A stretch of DNA of 64,000 nucleotides from Reticulascus tulasneorum (GCA_001557505.1 LSAX01000011.1:1426001-1490000); one strand, 5' to 3'. Numbered from the stretch's first letter, positions 24,916-39,560 are shown. Notes: generated by a model not told the origin, from the letters alone. Numbers and translations: made by a program.

Positions 24916-24981
24916 ATGTCGATAACCTTTCAACATGGCCGACATGATGGCATTTCTCCTCTTTGGAGATCAGTCACTTGA
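24916..24981 (+). promoter_or_regulatory. uORF overlapping the PKS start codon
   Basis: An ATG at 24916 opens a 21-codon frame, out of frame with the PKS, and ends at TGA 24979-24981, inside the PKS coding region. Its ATG context is weak (C at -3, T at +4), whereas the PKS ATG at 24935 has A at -3 and G at +4, so leaky scanning is expected. Whether it is in the mRNA depends on the transcription start. Confidence 0.4.
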
Positions 24982-27900
24982 TACCCATGGATTCCTAGCT
25001 CAATTCTATCGCCAAGGGAACCCTAGTATCCTCGCGAAGACTTTCCTCGAGCAAGCTGGTCAGGCTCTGAGGGAGGAGGTCGATGGGCTGGCCAAGTTGG
25101 AACGGTCGAAGCTTCCTGTCTTTCGGACTCTTCAACAGCTGAACGAGAGGTATCATGCGCAGAGCATCAAGCACCCGGGCATAGATAGTGCCTTGCTATG
25201 CATCGCGCAACTCGCTCACTATATCGAGTAAGTGTTGCAGATATGGCGAACACCTGCTGGCCCTTGTACTGACATTTTTCAAGCCGGACTGAGAAAGAAC
25301 CTCAAGATGGTACTCAACATGATCACACATTCCTTCTCGGCCTTTGCACTGGCTTATTCGCCGCTTCTGCCATCGCCTCTACTCAATCTGTCTCTACCTT
25401 AATACCACTAGCCGTTCAGGTCGTCCTGATGGCTTTCAGGACTGGCGCTCATGTCGGCTCACTGGCTGAGAGGCTCAGCCCACCTGTCGACAAGTCAGAG
25501 CCCTGGACGTACATTCTTCATGGCCTCAAGGCTGATGATGCACAACTGGCTCTCTCTCGTTTCCATGAATCAAACGTAAGTTATCAGTCTTGTCTGCATT
25601 AAGACGATCGTACTGACCATCTCAAGTCCATTCCTATGGCAAGCCACGCATACGTTAGTGCTGTAACTGCCAAGAACGTGGCCGTCTCCGGACCGCCCGC
25701 TACGTTGAAGGCCATCACCAGCCAAGCTGTTTTTGATGGCAAACCAACGCCCATCCCAGTCTATGGCCCATACCATGCCGCTCACCTCCATGCCTCCGCC
25801 GACATTGAGAAGATCCTGCGTCTCGATGACCCCAAGGTCGCCGCTGTGATCGAGAAGTGCAGACCCAGATCAGCCGTCATGTCCGGCACCAGCGGCGTCT
25901 GGTTCACTGAGACGGCCACCAAGTCGCTATTGATGGCAATCGTTCACGAGTGCCTGAATGAGCCGTTGCAGTTCCACAAGACGCTAGACCGATGTGTTGA
26001 GACAGCACGTGACTTCAAGGGATCATCTTGCTTAGTGATTCCCTTCGGTCCTACCCAAAGTGCCGACACGCTGGCCAAACTCATCCAAGAGAAAACGCAT
26101 CTCGATGTTGTCGTCAAACACGCTCCTAGGCTAGCCACTGAGGGCAACTCAAACATTGGCAACCATGGATCCACTGGAAAGTGCAAACTTGCCATCGTGG
26201 GCATGGCCGGTCGTTTCCCAGACGCTGCCAGCCACGAGAAGCTCTGGGAGCTCCTCTCCAAGGGCCTTGATGTTCACAGAGTTGTCCCAGCCGACCGATT
26301 CAATGTTGATACACACTACGATATCACCGGGAAGGCCATGAATACTAGTCACACCCAGTACGGATGCTGGATCGAGAATCCCGGCTTCTTCGATCCCAGG
26401 TTTTTCAACATGTCGCCACGAGAAGCCTACCAGACCGATCCAATGCAGCGAATGGCATTGACCACAGCCTACGAGGCCCTTGAGATGAGCGGATATGTCC
26501 CCAACAGGACTCCATCAACACGACTAGATCGCATTGGTACATTCTACGGCCAAACTTCCGATGACTGGCGAGAAATCAATGCCGCCCAAGAAGTTGACAC
26601 CTACTACATTACCGGTGGTGTTCGTGCGTTCGGGCCCGGAAGAATCAACTATCATTTCGGATTCAGTGGACCAAGTCTAAATATCGACACCGCCTGCTCT
26701 TCCAGCGCTGCCGCACTACAGATTGCATGCACGTCTCTTTGGGCTAAAGACTGCGATACGGCAATTGTTGGTGGCTTGTCCTGCATGACCAACCCCGACA
26801 TTTTTGCCGGTCTCAGCCGCGGCCAGTTCTTGTCTAAAACTGGACCATGTGCCACCTTCGACAATGGCGCCGACGGATACTGCCGTGCTGATGGTTGCGC
26901 CTCCGTCATAGTCAAGCGTCTCGACGATGCTCTCACAGACCGTGATAACATTCTCGCCGTCATCCTCGGTACCGCAACCAACCACTCAGCCGATGCCATC
27001 TCCATCACACATCCTCATGGACCGACACAGTCAATTCTATCGAGTGCTATTCTCGATGAGGCCGGTGTCGATCCTCTTGATGTCGACTACGTGGAAATGC
27101 ACGGTACTGGCACGCAAGCCGGAGATGGCACCGAGATGCTATCGGTCACCAATGTCTTCGCTCCTGCGAATCGCAAGCGACCCGCTGACCGACCTCTATA
27201 CCTCGGCGCAGTAAAGTCGAATATCGGCCACGGTGAAGCTGCTTCAGGTGTGACGGCGCTTACCAAAGTGCTCATGATGATGCAGAAGAATGCCATTCCT
27301 CCTCACGTGGGAATCAAGAAAGAGATGAATAAAACCTTCCCGAAAGATTTGTCTGATCGAAATGTCAACATCGCTTTCCACATGACTCCTTTCAAGAGGA
27401 GCGATGGCAAGCCACGAAGAATCTTCGTCAACAATTTCAGCGCTGCTGGTGGTAACACCGGCCTGTTACTAGAGGATGCCCCAGTATACGCTCATGCCGC
27501 AGCTGATCCTCGAGGCGTCCAAGTCATTACGGTGACTGGCAAGTCTAAGACGGCAATGATTCGAAATGCTGAGAGGCTCGTTTCCTACATGGAGCAGAAC
27601 CCAGATACTCCTGTATCGCATGTGGCTTATACCACTACTGCCCGTCGCATTCAGCACTATTGGCGCATGAATGTTGCTGCATCTGACCTTTCAGAGGCAC
27701 AGAAGGCCATCAAGGAGAGACTGACCCAGAACTTCGTACCAATCTCCACTGAGCAGCCCAAGGTCGCTTTCATGTTCACTGGCCAAGGCTCGCACTACGC
27801 AGGTCTCGGCAAGGATCTATACGCTCACTTCTCAATCTTCCGGGAGAGCATTGATGAATACAACCACATCGCGCTGATTCACGGATTCCCATCATTCATG

Positions 27901-30900
27901 CCACTCATTGACGGCAGTGAATCCGATGTCTCCCAGCTGTCACCAGTTGTTGTGCAACTCGGACTCTGCTCCTTTGAGATGGCTCTGGCCAGACTTTGGG
28001 CTTCGTGGGGTATCACACCTGGCGTTGTCCTTGGCCACTCACTTGGCGAATACGCTGCTCTCAACGCAGCTGGTGTTCTGTCAGCCAGTGACACCATCTA
28101 CCTCGTTGGTGCTCGAGCCCAGCTCCTTGTTGAGAAGTGCACTGCTGGTACTCATGTGATGCTTGCCGTTCAAGGCTCAGTTGAATCTGTCACTGAGGGC
28201 CTCGGTGCTCATGCGACATTTGTCAACATTGCTTGCATTAACGGACCACGCGAGACCGTTCTTAGCGGCGACGCGAGCCAGATGTCTGAGATCGCACAAC
28301 AGCTTGGCGCTGCTGGCTTCAAGTGCACGCAGCTGAAGGTACCGTTTGCCTTCCACTCAGCCCAAGTCGAGCCAATCCTGGACGACTTTGAGAAGTTGGC
28401 TCGCTCTGTCAGCTTCCAGCCGGCTAAGGTGCCAATCATCTCGCCTCTTCTTGGCAAGCTGATCGAGAATGAGTCGATCAACCCGACTTACCTTCGTAAT
28501 CATGCACGCGATGCGGTCAACTTCCTTGGCGGTCTTGTTTCTGCTCAGCAGTCAGGCACCATCGATGAGAAGACAGTGTGGCTTGAGATTGGCCCTCACC
28601 CAGTGTGCGCCAACATGGTCAAGGCTGCCTTCGGTGCTACCACAATTGCCGTGCCAACTCTCAGACGCAATGATACCACCTACAAGGTTCTCAGTGCTAG
28701 CTTGTGCACTCTTCACACCGCTGGCCTCAACCTTGACTGGAACGAGTTCCACCGTGACTTCAGCGAGTCCACTCGTCTTTTGGATCTGCCTACTTACTCT
28801 TTCGACGAGAAGAACTACTGGTTGCAGTACTCTGGCGACTGGTGCCTTACCAAGAACCGTGGTCCCTTGGCTGCTAAGGCTCCTCTTCTTCTGGAGGCTC
28901 CTAAGCCGAAGCTTTGCACGACTTCCGTCCACAACGTTACAAAGGAAGAGGTCAAAGGCGACGTCGCGCTCATCGAGACCGAGACGAATCTGTCACGTCC
29001 TGATATCCGTGCTGTTGTTCAAGGTCACCTGTGCAATGGTGCCCCACTATTGCCATCCACCCTGTACGCGGATATGGCAATGACCATTTGCGACCATGCT
29101 TACAAGCTGCTTCGGCCTGGCACCGAGAACATTGGCCTCAACGTCGCCAATGTAGAGGTCCCCAAGACACTCATATTCGATGAGACGCTTGAGGCTCACA
29201 TTCTGCGAACTACGGTGAAGGCGGATGCCGCTTTGGGCTATGCAGACGTTCAGTTTCATACTGGCGAAGGTGCTAAGAAGATAGAGCATGCACGATGCAG
29301 GGTCTTCTACGGTAGCAAGGAGCAGTGGGCTGATGAGTTCGAGCGTGTCAACTACCTTATCAAGGGCCGTGTTGACTCTCTCATGGAGGCCGAGAAGACT
29401 GGTAAGGCCTCCAAGATTGGCCGCGGCCTGGCTTACAAGCTCTTCTCTGCTCTCGTCGATTATGATCCCAAGTTCCAGGGCATGGAAGAAGTCATCCTCG
29501 ATAGCAAGACTTGCGAGGCTACCGCAAAAATTTCCTTCCAGACCACTGAGAAGGATGGTAGCTTCTTCTGCAGCCCTTACTGGATCGACAGCTGCTGCCA
29601 CATCTCTGGTTTCATCATCAATGGAACCGATGCAGTCGACTCACGAGAACAAGTCTTCATTTCACACGGCTGGAGTTCTCTCAGATTTATTGAGAAGCTT
29701 GATGCGTCCAAGACCTATCGATCTTACATCCGCATGCAGCCTGTCAAGGGCACTAAGATGATGGCTGGTGATGCATACGTCTTTGACGGTGACCGCATCA
29801 TCGGTATCGCTGGCGACGTCAAGTTCCAGTCGATTCCTCGCAAGGTTCTCAACATGGTGCTGCCTCCTCGTGGTCGTGCCGCTGTAGGCGGGGTTGCACC
29901 TGTAAAGGCTGCCCCGGCTCCTGTCAAGGCTGCCGCCAAGAAGTCATCAACGAAGCAGGTCACATCAACCAATCTTGGCACCGTCAACGCAAAGCTCAAG
30001 TCAATTGTTGCTGAAGTGTTTGACATTTTGGCAAAGGAGGTTGGTGTGTCTCACGACGAGCTTGCAGACAACATTGCCTTTACCGACTTGGGCTGTGACT
30101 CGCTCATGGCTTTGACTGTATGCGGACGAATGCGCGAGGAGCTTGATCTCGACATTGACTCCCACGCCTTTGTCGAGCATCCAACGATTGGCGCTTTCAA
30201 GACTTTCCTTGCTCAGTTCGAGACCCCCGAACGCAAGGATAGCTTTGCCTCACAAGATTCTGCTGCCTCCAGCGGCTCAGATTCGGAGACTCCCGAGCTT
30301 GAGTCCGACTCCAATGTCACAACGCCGCTTGACGAGAGCGAAACCGGCTCTCTCAAGGGTGGTGATAGCGGCAGTGACCTACAAGAAATTGTGAGGAGCA
30401 CCATTGCCACCGAGATGGGTGTTGATGTTGATGAGATCGTCGCTGCTCCTGATCTGGCCGCCCTGGGCATGGACTCGCTAATGAGCTTGTCCATTCTCGG
30501 CACGCTACGAGAGAAGAGTGGCATGGATATCCCCAGCGACCTTTTCGTCCTCAATCCATCTTTATCGCAAGTTGAGAAGGCTCTCGGCATCGGCTCTCGC
30601 CCAAAGCCAGCGCCAGCACCCAAGCCTGCTAAATTGGCTTCGCCAAAGCTGTCATCGGCACCTATTGCTTCCACCCGCGTGATCAACACTCATCCAGGCA
30701 ATACTACTGCCTCAATCATCAAGCCCCCTCCACCCAAGGAGATTATTGACAACTTCCCTCACCGGAAAGCCACCTCCACCCTCCTTCAGGGCAGCACCCG
30801 CACAGCCACCAGGAATCTTTTCATGATCCCAGATGGCAGCGGTTGTGCGACATCCTACACCGAGATCAGCCAGGTCTCGTCCAACTGGGCCGTATGGGGT

Positions 30901-31600
30901 CTCTTCTCCCCATTCATGAAGACACCTGAGGAATTCAAATGTGGAGTATACGGCATGGCAACCAAGTTTATCCAAGAGATCAAGCGTCGCCAGCCAACCG
31001 GACCCTACTCGCTAGCAGGCTGGTCTGCAGGCGGCGTCATTGCTTACGAGATTGTCAACCAGCTCACCAAGGTGGGCGAGCGTGTCGACCATCTCATTAT
31101 CATTGACGCACCCTGCCCCATCACCATCGAACCACTACCGCGTTCCCTGCATGCATGGTTTGCCTCCATCGGTCTTCTAGGTGATGGTGATGACACGAAG
31201 ATTCCTAGCTGGCTCTTGCCACACTTTGCTGCTAGTGTAACGGCTCTGTCCAACTACACCGCCGAGCCAATCCCCAAAGACAAATGCCCCAAGGTCACAG
31301 CAATATGGTGTGAGGATGGTGTCTGCAAGCTACCGACGGACCCACGTCCTGATCCTTACCCCACTGGTCATGCACTCTTCCTCCTAGACAACCGTACAGA
31401 CTTCGGTCCTAATAGATGGGACGAGTATCTGGATGTGTCCAAGTTCCAGAGCAGACACATGCCAGGGAATCACTTCTCCATGATGCATGGCGACTTCGTA
31501 CGTTCTACCCTTGTCTTCCATTTTCAATGTACCGTTACTAACACGTGTTATACAGGCTAAGCAGTTGGGCCTCTTCATCCGTGAAGCTGTCTGCGAGTAA
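24935..31600 (+). CDS. PKS1: Non-reducing polyketide synthase for DHN melanin (T4HN synthase)
   Basis: Exons 24935-25227, 25284-25575, 25627-31497 and 31556-31600 encode 2166 residues, the usual size of melanin PKSs. Domain order: SAT (Cys119 in GLCTG, His245), KS (Cys552 in DTACSSS, His687, His730), AT (from about 910, Ser1000 in GHSLGEY), product template (His1329 in QGHLCNG, Asp1516 in YWIDSCC), ACP1 (Ser1687 in GCDSL), ACP2 (Ser1812 in GMDSL) and TE/Claisen cyclase (Ser1995 in GWSAG, His2144). All key residues are present. An Ala/Pro/Lys-rich linker precedes ACP1 and a Ser/Glu/Asp-rich linker separates the ACPs. The family condenses five malonyl units to 1,3,6,8-tetrahydroxynaphthalene. 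The THN reductase and Cmr1-type regulator nearby fit this product. A related non-reducing product such as a heptaketide pigment is less likely. Promoter features are listed separately. Confidence 0.95.
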
Positions 31601-32317
31601 ACGCCGGATACCACTTAAAATAGTTGAGGATACACAAAGACGCAAGCATAGACTGAAGGACACTTGCCCATATATTTATTCATACACCGGATATTCGGTA
31701 CCGCTCACTGTATTTCTTACCCATCACTTTTCTATGTCATCATTGGGGATCACGGAAGGTCAGCTCTGCTTTGGGCTCATTTGGAAGGCGCTTTGGATCT
31801 ACAAACCTGTTGTAATGCTCTCTTTTTCCATAGAACATGTATGTCTTCGTAACCTTAGGTCCTGTGACTAGGTTAATAATTAAAGACCATCACAGAGAAT
31901 TCTGTCATCACTGTCGTGAATCCCATGTTCTCTGTATGCTGAAATGGCTCGCTGTGGTGCTTGTGTTAATACGGCTTACGATGCTTTCCAGAAATTTATC
32001 ACGTAGGATATTTGCTGTACGACTTGGATTGAGTTCTCGTCTACACGTCAAGTAGCTCAGCTGAGCCTCAGCTCGGATGTTATGAGTGAAGAAATTCAGA
32101 ATATCCTCATATAGCGGTGTAACATTGCAGTGTTTGTGCTCATCATGTCCCAGACAAACCGCATGCGGATATGGGCTGGCCATTTTCGTATAAGTTGAGT
32201 CTGGTGACTAACCTAGTAGTTGAACTATTAAACGTTGTATCACCATATTCCCGATACGAGCGCATGACAATGGTATTGTGGGATCGAGTAATGAAGCCCT
32301 GATCAGCAGCATTGATT

Positions 32318-32334
32318 CCCCCCCCCCCCCCCCC
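32318..32334. repeat. 17-C homopolymer
   Basis: Uninterrupted run of 17 C residues in non-coding DNA downstream of the PKS. Length may be unreliable in the assembly. Confidence 0.8.
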
Positions 32335-34540
32335 ATAGCCATAGCATACTCTGAGCTCAGGGTAGAAAACAGGGACTACGGAGATAGTTCTTAGATGCAA
32401 GGCATCGGGGTATAGAAAACGCTGTGCAGCTGTAACACGCATCGGCCCTGTCCGCCTACTCCCCTCTTCGCCCCTCGCGCGAATGATCCAACATCGAGGT
32501 CTCTGTCTTGACAACACATACATTGATTCACCTGCCTCGTCGAACCTTTTTCTCTGCAGCCGATCGCTAGCAGTCGCACGGGGGAACAGGCACACTATAG
32601 ACACAGTAGCCCACTGCAAGCCATGCAGAGAACCCACCAGGCAGCGTGACCAGAATTTACGAGAAACCCCCCTCTTCTCCCCATGAATGTCAGACGGCCA
32701 ATATTCCATCATCTGTGGCAGAACTCGGACGAACGCTTCATCTACGAACACCCACCCCTCGGTACGACGCGAGGAGAGCACAGTGCCGAGAATGTACTGT
32801 AAAGAGCCCAGATTATTGGAAAATGAGGGGCGATACTGTCGGCTCCCTAGCCCGAGAGGCAGGTCGCCTAACCCACGTACGGCGGGCGTCCGCCGCTATA
32901 GCAGAGCAAACCTTCGCAGGTCAAGAGACCCAACCATTGCGTGGAGAGGCATGCATGGGGGCTTGTGGAGTTTAGTGCAACCATGATGCAATTCACAACA
33001 GAGTTCATGCGGCAGTCAGCCAGCCAGAGAAATCGTCTCGACTTCGGGGTTGACCGACGGGAGGCGGTTCCCTTCTTGATTCAGGCCGAGCTCGATGATC
33101 AGGAGGTTGAGTCAGGGAAGGCCATGTATCAAGGATTGAGATAATTCCGAACAGCCGAGTTTTTGCTCAGCTGGAGATCACGCCAGACCTCTAAGTACTA
33201 GCCTGAACCTGAAGCATTCAGCTGTGCATCGAATTGAAGCAAGCTTGTTGAGCTGGCATCCAAGGTTTACGAGCTCAGGTTGTACATCTAGGTCAAGAAG
33301 TATGAGTGCCGGGATGCTCCTTGCTGGTAGTCTACGCTGCGGCAGCATCCCATTGTCTACCCACGCGCGCCACGCCATGTGGACCGGCGTGATTCCAGGT
33401 TCTGCAAAATCGACGCTGCTTGGTTAACTTTTTCGCAATCGTCTATCTTGCGCCAGCCCGCTGCCCACTCGATCTCAGAGCCGCTAGTATGAAGGCACAG
33501 ATGGGGGAGCCAGTTCGGGCTAGAGGAATGCCTCGCCTGGGCTAACAAATGGTCCAATCCGACTAAAGCACTTAGACTGAGGACACTAGACACGGGTTCC
33601 CGGTTCCGCTTTTGGTGGCCATTCGGCTCACCTGAAGCGCTCTCCGTTATCTAGATTTGCTCAACCTGCCGCTGGGTGACATGGCCAAAACAAAACAAAA
33701 AAATACATCGACGTTCGAATACGAAGCCGGTAGCACGGCTCAATGGTGGCAGGCTTGTCTGCGGCCGTGCTTCCAGGTGGATAAGGATTTCGTAAGAAAA
33801 AGGCCATTCGTTCCCGATCCCCAATGAGCAAAAACGAACGTGAGTTTAAGAATAAACAACCCCATGCAATGCCATGACACGCCCGGTGTGGACGCAGATA
33901 TTCCTATTTATCCAGAGACGTGGTTTAGGGGATTGGACAGCTCGCGAAACAGTCCAATATCCATACCAATACAGCCGGATTTACACAGAACGCAATCCCC
34001 AACGTAAACGAACCTGGATGCCGGATGGGTCAAGAAGCTTATTCCCATTAAGGTCAGGCGGGAGTTTTATTTAGCATTTCTCGCTGGCGACAACACTCTA
34101 GAATATATGAATCACGCTTGAGAGCTCCATAACAAAGTGAGTCTGTGTGAGTCCCCCCCAGTCGAGAAGATTGAATGCAGACGCCCTTGGCAAGCATCTG
34201 CTGTATATTAATTGCAAATGCTGCGAGCGTGCAGCTTAGTAACATCCTGTTATCGGCCGAGAGTGGCTGCTGGGGAATGAGTAGGATTGATGGCATGCTT
34301 TTGCTGGTAAGTGTATCGTCTTCTTGGATCACGGCCCGCTGAAATTGAAGCGGCTGGTGATATGGAGTTGGGAACCCCAGGAAATTATGAGTAGCAGGCA
34401 GATTCCATCAGCCGCCCCCTCCAAATCCTATCCAGTAATGCGTATTGTCATTCGACGCGGAGATTGATGAACGGGTCAGTCGGGAAAGATTCAATCACCA
34501 AGCCACTCAGCACTTAGTTGTGTCGTCCTTTGACCACCAA

Positions 34541-34554
34541 GGGGGGGGGGGGGG
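34541..34554. repeat. 14-G homopolymer
   Basis: Uninterrupted run of 14 G residues in the gene-free region. A candidate for length variation or sequencing error. Confidence 0.8.
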
Positions 34555-37500
34555 TCGGACTGCATTCAGGAGTCGACGAAGATGCCGCTCGATGATGCCG
34601 CGTGGTCATGGACATGCCTTCAAATAGATGCGCCAATGTCATGAAAGCAGAAACAATTTGCAGCTTAATCAGTCGAGGTGCTTCTCAGTTGAAGAGGGAG
34701 ATAGTTTTCTCCTGTCAGCATTCGTACATGGATCTGCAGTGGCTTGCATGGCAATGGGCGGCAACATCGGTGCTTCAATGATTTCCTTTGCGGCGCCGCT
34801 CACGTTGGTATTGGTTGATGTTTGGTTTTTGGTGGATGCAAGACAATCGATATTTCAGCTACTACGCCGCCGTGGAAAGTAGGTCCAAGATTCACTCGAT
34901 GTATAGTACGAGGCGGAGCAGATCCAACGTCAACTGACAAATCTGAGGCTCCGGTTGCTGTCGTTAAAAACCGTCGGCTACTGAGTACGTTATGGGAAAG
35001 GACTGCGACGCGCCAGCACATCAATCACACCCCAAGACTGGGGTTTAGAATGTGAGCAGGGTCAAAAATTCAAGGGTCAAGATGACATGTCCGGGGGGGG
35101 AGGTAACTATGATTGAAGATCATGGAGAAAGCCGTAGATTTGGGGGTCGCCGCAAGATCTGTGATAGGTAACAAGGATCATGGCAAAGTTACATATTCCC
35201 CGACCAGGTCACCGAATTCGTCCAGAACTCGATAAGATCGACGGATTCGGCCATTGAGAAGGCTGCGAAAGGATGTGACGAATCTGCTCTGGCAGCAGGG
35301 ATTCTACAGATTCCAAGGAAGTGCGCCGGCTGTCACGTTAGATATGCTGGGGGTGCTGACCTTGAGATGCCGACAACGATAGAGCATGTAGCGGCCCATG
35401 GCGATAACCAGCTGTTTGTTTCTTTGATTAGCGTTGAGCTTGTTTCCCGAAGGAGAAAGGAATTGCCATTATCAGCGTGGGATTGAGCAGGCCCATGTCG
35501 TGGCAGACCGTCCCAGGGCCTAGCGCTTGGGAACGATAGTTCCAAGGCTGTCTCAGTGTGCCCGTCAGAGTACCCAGCGCAAGGTCCATGGCTACCATGA
35601 AACTTGAGCGTGCGGAACCCTGGATGCCACATATGGATGGGCAGTGATTTCCTTTAGAACAGAGCCCCCGATGAAACAGCCTCTGCGCGCGCTAGAATCG
35701 AGGCGTGCTCCTTCAATAAACCCGTTATCCCCCACTGACGACGCCACGATGAGAACGGTGAGGGACACGAACCCGAGATAGGTCTGGCGTTGACTTGAAA
35801 TCGGGATAGCTGGCGCCCGAATGATGTCATGGGCGGCAACCATGTCAGATAAGGCACCGAGAACCTACATTGGAGATTGTGTGAATATCGGCCGGCGGTG
35901 GAGCCCTGCAACTCCCTGGGTAGGGCTAATGAGCTGGAGAAGGAAGAGCCGGGCAAGAGCCGGGCAATATTGAATTGCGGGGAGAGTTGAATGAGAGGCG
36001 TCCTTCAGCTGCAAGCAAGTTGCGGATCATTACTGATCGGAGCGTTTGGCACTTTACAGTATTGGATCGCCTGGGCTTTGAGCGGCCGCGGGGTTGAGGT
36101 CCGTGATATTCAAATCTTGTCCGTATGTCCGGGCGAATTGGTTTCATGGCAGAGGACCTCTACTGCATCGTCAAGGAGGTTTACACTGCATCCATGTGAG
36201 CTGCGACAAAAAATACTTATAGTTGCCTGCGAGAAACGTGGAGCTGTCTTGAAGCCCAGCTGTAGTGGTGACCATTCGTCGTAAGGTGGGAGGCAACTAA
36301 ACCTGAGTGGTCTTTAATCCAGAATGCACGAAGATCAAGTGATGCTGCACACACCGCACACACACCAAATTCATCTCCAGCGGCCATCCAAACCAATTTT
36401 GGGGATCTCATGATGCTAACCTCTTCAGAGGGCAAACCAGCCGTAGTTGGCAGATGATCGCCATCAAGTTGCAGTTACAGACCTGACCGCTGTCAAGCCT
36501 GAAGTCCCTTGGCATGCGTGTCCACGGACCATCAGCTTTCTGAGAATTTCACGGTGAGTAGGCGGCTAGGATCGCAATCTTATACCATGTTCCGCTGTGC
36601 GGCCGCATTTTTGCTGGAGGCCTGCTGGTGACCTGCGTAGTCTAGATTGTGGCTTGCCTTGCTTCTAGGAAGCAAGCCAAATAAAGGGGCAGGGAGTCAA
36701 GAATTCAAGATGAAAAGGTGGATGGGAATTCTGGGAATTGCATATATGCGGACGAAATTTACACTAGCTTGGCGCCATTTTGGATGCGGCGAAAGATTCG
36801 ACGGGGGGTTTGATGATCGACATGATCTTCAGCCAGTATCAAACCCATTGCTGGACTTGGGCCATGGTGGTTTGGTCTCACCTTGCTCGAGAGCTACGTA
36901 GTGTGTGCTTCGCTGGGGCAGAACAGACATGTGAAGTTCAGGAGCATGATTGCTCATCAGTGAGTTGGGTGGTGCATAGGCCCGCTTCTACAGCCCTTGT
37001 TCCGACCTTCCGAAGAACACACTCAGCTATTTTCTGCTTCTGGCATGGGGTAGCCAGCTCTGTGCCGCCGTCTTGCATGGACGCATCATGGGTGGGTTCA
37101 CTTGCATCGAATCAAGGAGGAGGAAACGCAAAAGGCGGACATGACGGTTGTGCAATAGACGCGGCGAAGAGGGGGGCTATTGACAACCGACATGTCACTA
37201 CCATGAGCGGAGAGGGGGAATCGATAACTCGGAGCCAACGGATGAGGAGGCAGAAGTTCATTCAGCATTTGCTGATACAGGGCTCATGGTAGTTGGACTA
37301 GGCCGTTGGCAGCGTTTAGCTTCCCAACGGAGGTCCGAGGCAAGGGTGGAGAGAGATATCGTATATGCGGTTAAAAAGACGCGTACAGGTATCGATCGAG
37401 CTCACGCAGCCACACACCAGACGTTGATGAGCTGGGTTGGGAATGCGTGCACCCGCTGGGGGGGCTCTCTGGACCTCTGGGGGCTGTTCGCTCGAGGCGG

Positions 37501-39394
37501 ACTGGACGCCAAGACAGGTACGAGAGTCTCGTAGGTAGAAGCAAACGCACCGCTGAGGCCCGTGACGCACGGATTAGACGAACAGGTTCAAGGACACAAT
37601 GTTTCAGGAGAGATGGGATTCTAGAAGGATTTGGGGGAGCCAGATATTGGTGTGGGCCTTGCCGGTCAAAGTCAATCGGTCGTGCGTTCCCAGGTGTTTG
37701 TCGATCGTTCGTTGCGTTGCGTGTGTTGTGCTGCGTGTTTGAGTTGAGAGAGGATGGAGACTTCGTGCCCTGGCGGGCGACGTGCACATCGCAATGAAGC
37801 TAAGCTACATTAGCTAATTGATTACACCACTGCCTAGGTACAGTACGTAGTAGGTAGCTCTACGTGCAAGACTGATTAGTATGTCCCTTGACTACCTTCA
37901 GGTCAGGTTTGTTGATGATATTTAGGTGTGAATCGAGGCACCTGGCACAGGCTGAAGATCCAGGCTCCAAGTCCCCTACCGTACCCACGGGCATGAATAA
38001 GCAGAGCAGGTACCGACGCCTTCTAAGCCCACTGTAACGGTACAGTGACATCACCTAACCTCACCCATACGGTTGCTAATAAGTTTCCAATTGAGGGAAA
38101 AGGTCGGGGACGCAACAAGAAAGGTGATATCATCACGAGTTGTTCTTACAGATATACCCATAGGGAATCCACGAAGCAGGGCATACATTACAGTCTGTAT
38201 GTTACTGAGCTCACTACATAGGTACACCACCAACAATTCCTCAGAAATAGAAAAGCCTCTGAGTTGTCATGGTCTCGGGAACTCCAACAAAAAGGTGCGC
38301 GGTAATAAGTTAATCGGCCCACTAAAAGCAATGAAAATCATTAGAGCTATGCGCATTAGGTTTAGAGCCTACCCAAGTACGGACTAAGAGGCATCAATGA
38401 GCCTAGCCTGGGGGGTGGCCCACCGTGAGGCAATCAAGGGATCAGGATGTCACCAACCCAGATTTCGTCCATGATGAAGGTGGCCTATAAGGTTAGGTAA
38501 GTCATTATAGCACACTGCAGTGCATCATCTGCGCACTAAACGAAGCACGGGGGGTCTCTCATGCGTGCCGAATCACAACCAAGTTTGGTTTCTTCTCACA
38601 TCCGCTGGCCATTTCCAACAGCATCCCAAAGGCGGGCGGCGGATGGACGCCAACTAGCTATTAATTAGGCCAACGTCGTACTACGTAATTATTAGGTGGT
38701 ATCCGCGGCGAGGAGGTTTGCGGGTTCCAGATCTATCACTTGCAGTTCATCCGGTTCGATCTCCCCGGATCAGAGACGGAAGAGACAAAAACAAAGCGAA
38801 ATCCAAGACAGATCCAAGGCGCGGTTCGGGTGATGGAACAGGACGGACGGTTCACCTCTCTCACTTCACTTTTGGCTTTGTGGAGCACCAGAGAAATCCA
38901 CCTCGGCGAAATACCGCCTTTTTTTTTTTCCTTGTCCTTTTCGACTCTTCACACCAACATCCAGGTCCCCCCATCACGGCACTCGGGCCAACCAGACAAG
39001 ATCTAAGGTCCTGCTAAGCCTACTATTGATTCCGTGGCGTGCAGTTACTAAAGCCATTGTACATGCTAGGGTACCACCCCTCGAAAGCCAAAAAAACGCC
39101 AGCGGGAGAGCTTTCTCTGATTAGAGAAAACATTGAACCCCCAGTTCCAGACCCCTCGAACTCCCAAAGCTGCATGCCCTCCACCAGAATTGCCCCAGGG
39201 GCATCCTCGGCCAACCATTTTTTGACCGGAACACACCACTTGGCCCGGCATACCAGCTCCCCTTACCACCACCCCCCCTGTCCTGCCGTGCAGCCAAGGT
39301 GGCTAGCGTCCAGGGACATGGTTGGTTACAAAGCAGATACCTCGCAGGAGGTGCTTTGGTAGGGGGTCAGGCTACCGTACAGTAGCTTAGCTGG

Positions 39395-39560
39395 AGAGAT
39401 GGGAGATGGGGAGATGGAGATGAGAGATGGAGGTGGATATACATACATACATACCAACTTACAGTACCAAAGGTGTGTGCCGCGCTGCGGTGGATCTGGC
39501 CTGCCTTACCTTACAGCTACCTACATAAATACATACTACTTACATATCCTACCTACATAC
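39395..39560. repeat. Low-complexity GA-rich and ACAT/TACCT-rich tract
   Basis: Several GAGATGG-like units are followed by (ACAT)n and then repeated CTTAC, CTACCTACAT and TACATA words. Simple-sequence DNA with no gene. Confidence 0.6.

Larger units (their letters stand above)
18420..24934. other. Gene-free region between oxidase and PKS
   Basis: About 6.5 kb. I see no intact gene. A probable broken membrane-protein gene lies at about 18961-19388 on the minus strand. ORFs at 19883-20326, 20559-20963 and 22598-22906 have no recognisable motif. The last 350 bp are the PKS promoter with an AflR-type palindrome and a TATA box. Confidence 0.5.

Noticed and set aside
32143..32781. 212-codon minus-strand ORF downstream of the PKS
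   Set aside because: It runs through a 17-C homopolymer giving poly-Gly, has no motif, and overlaps other frames of similar length.
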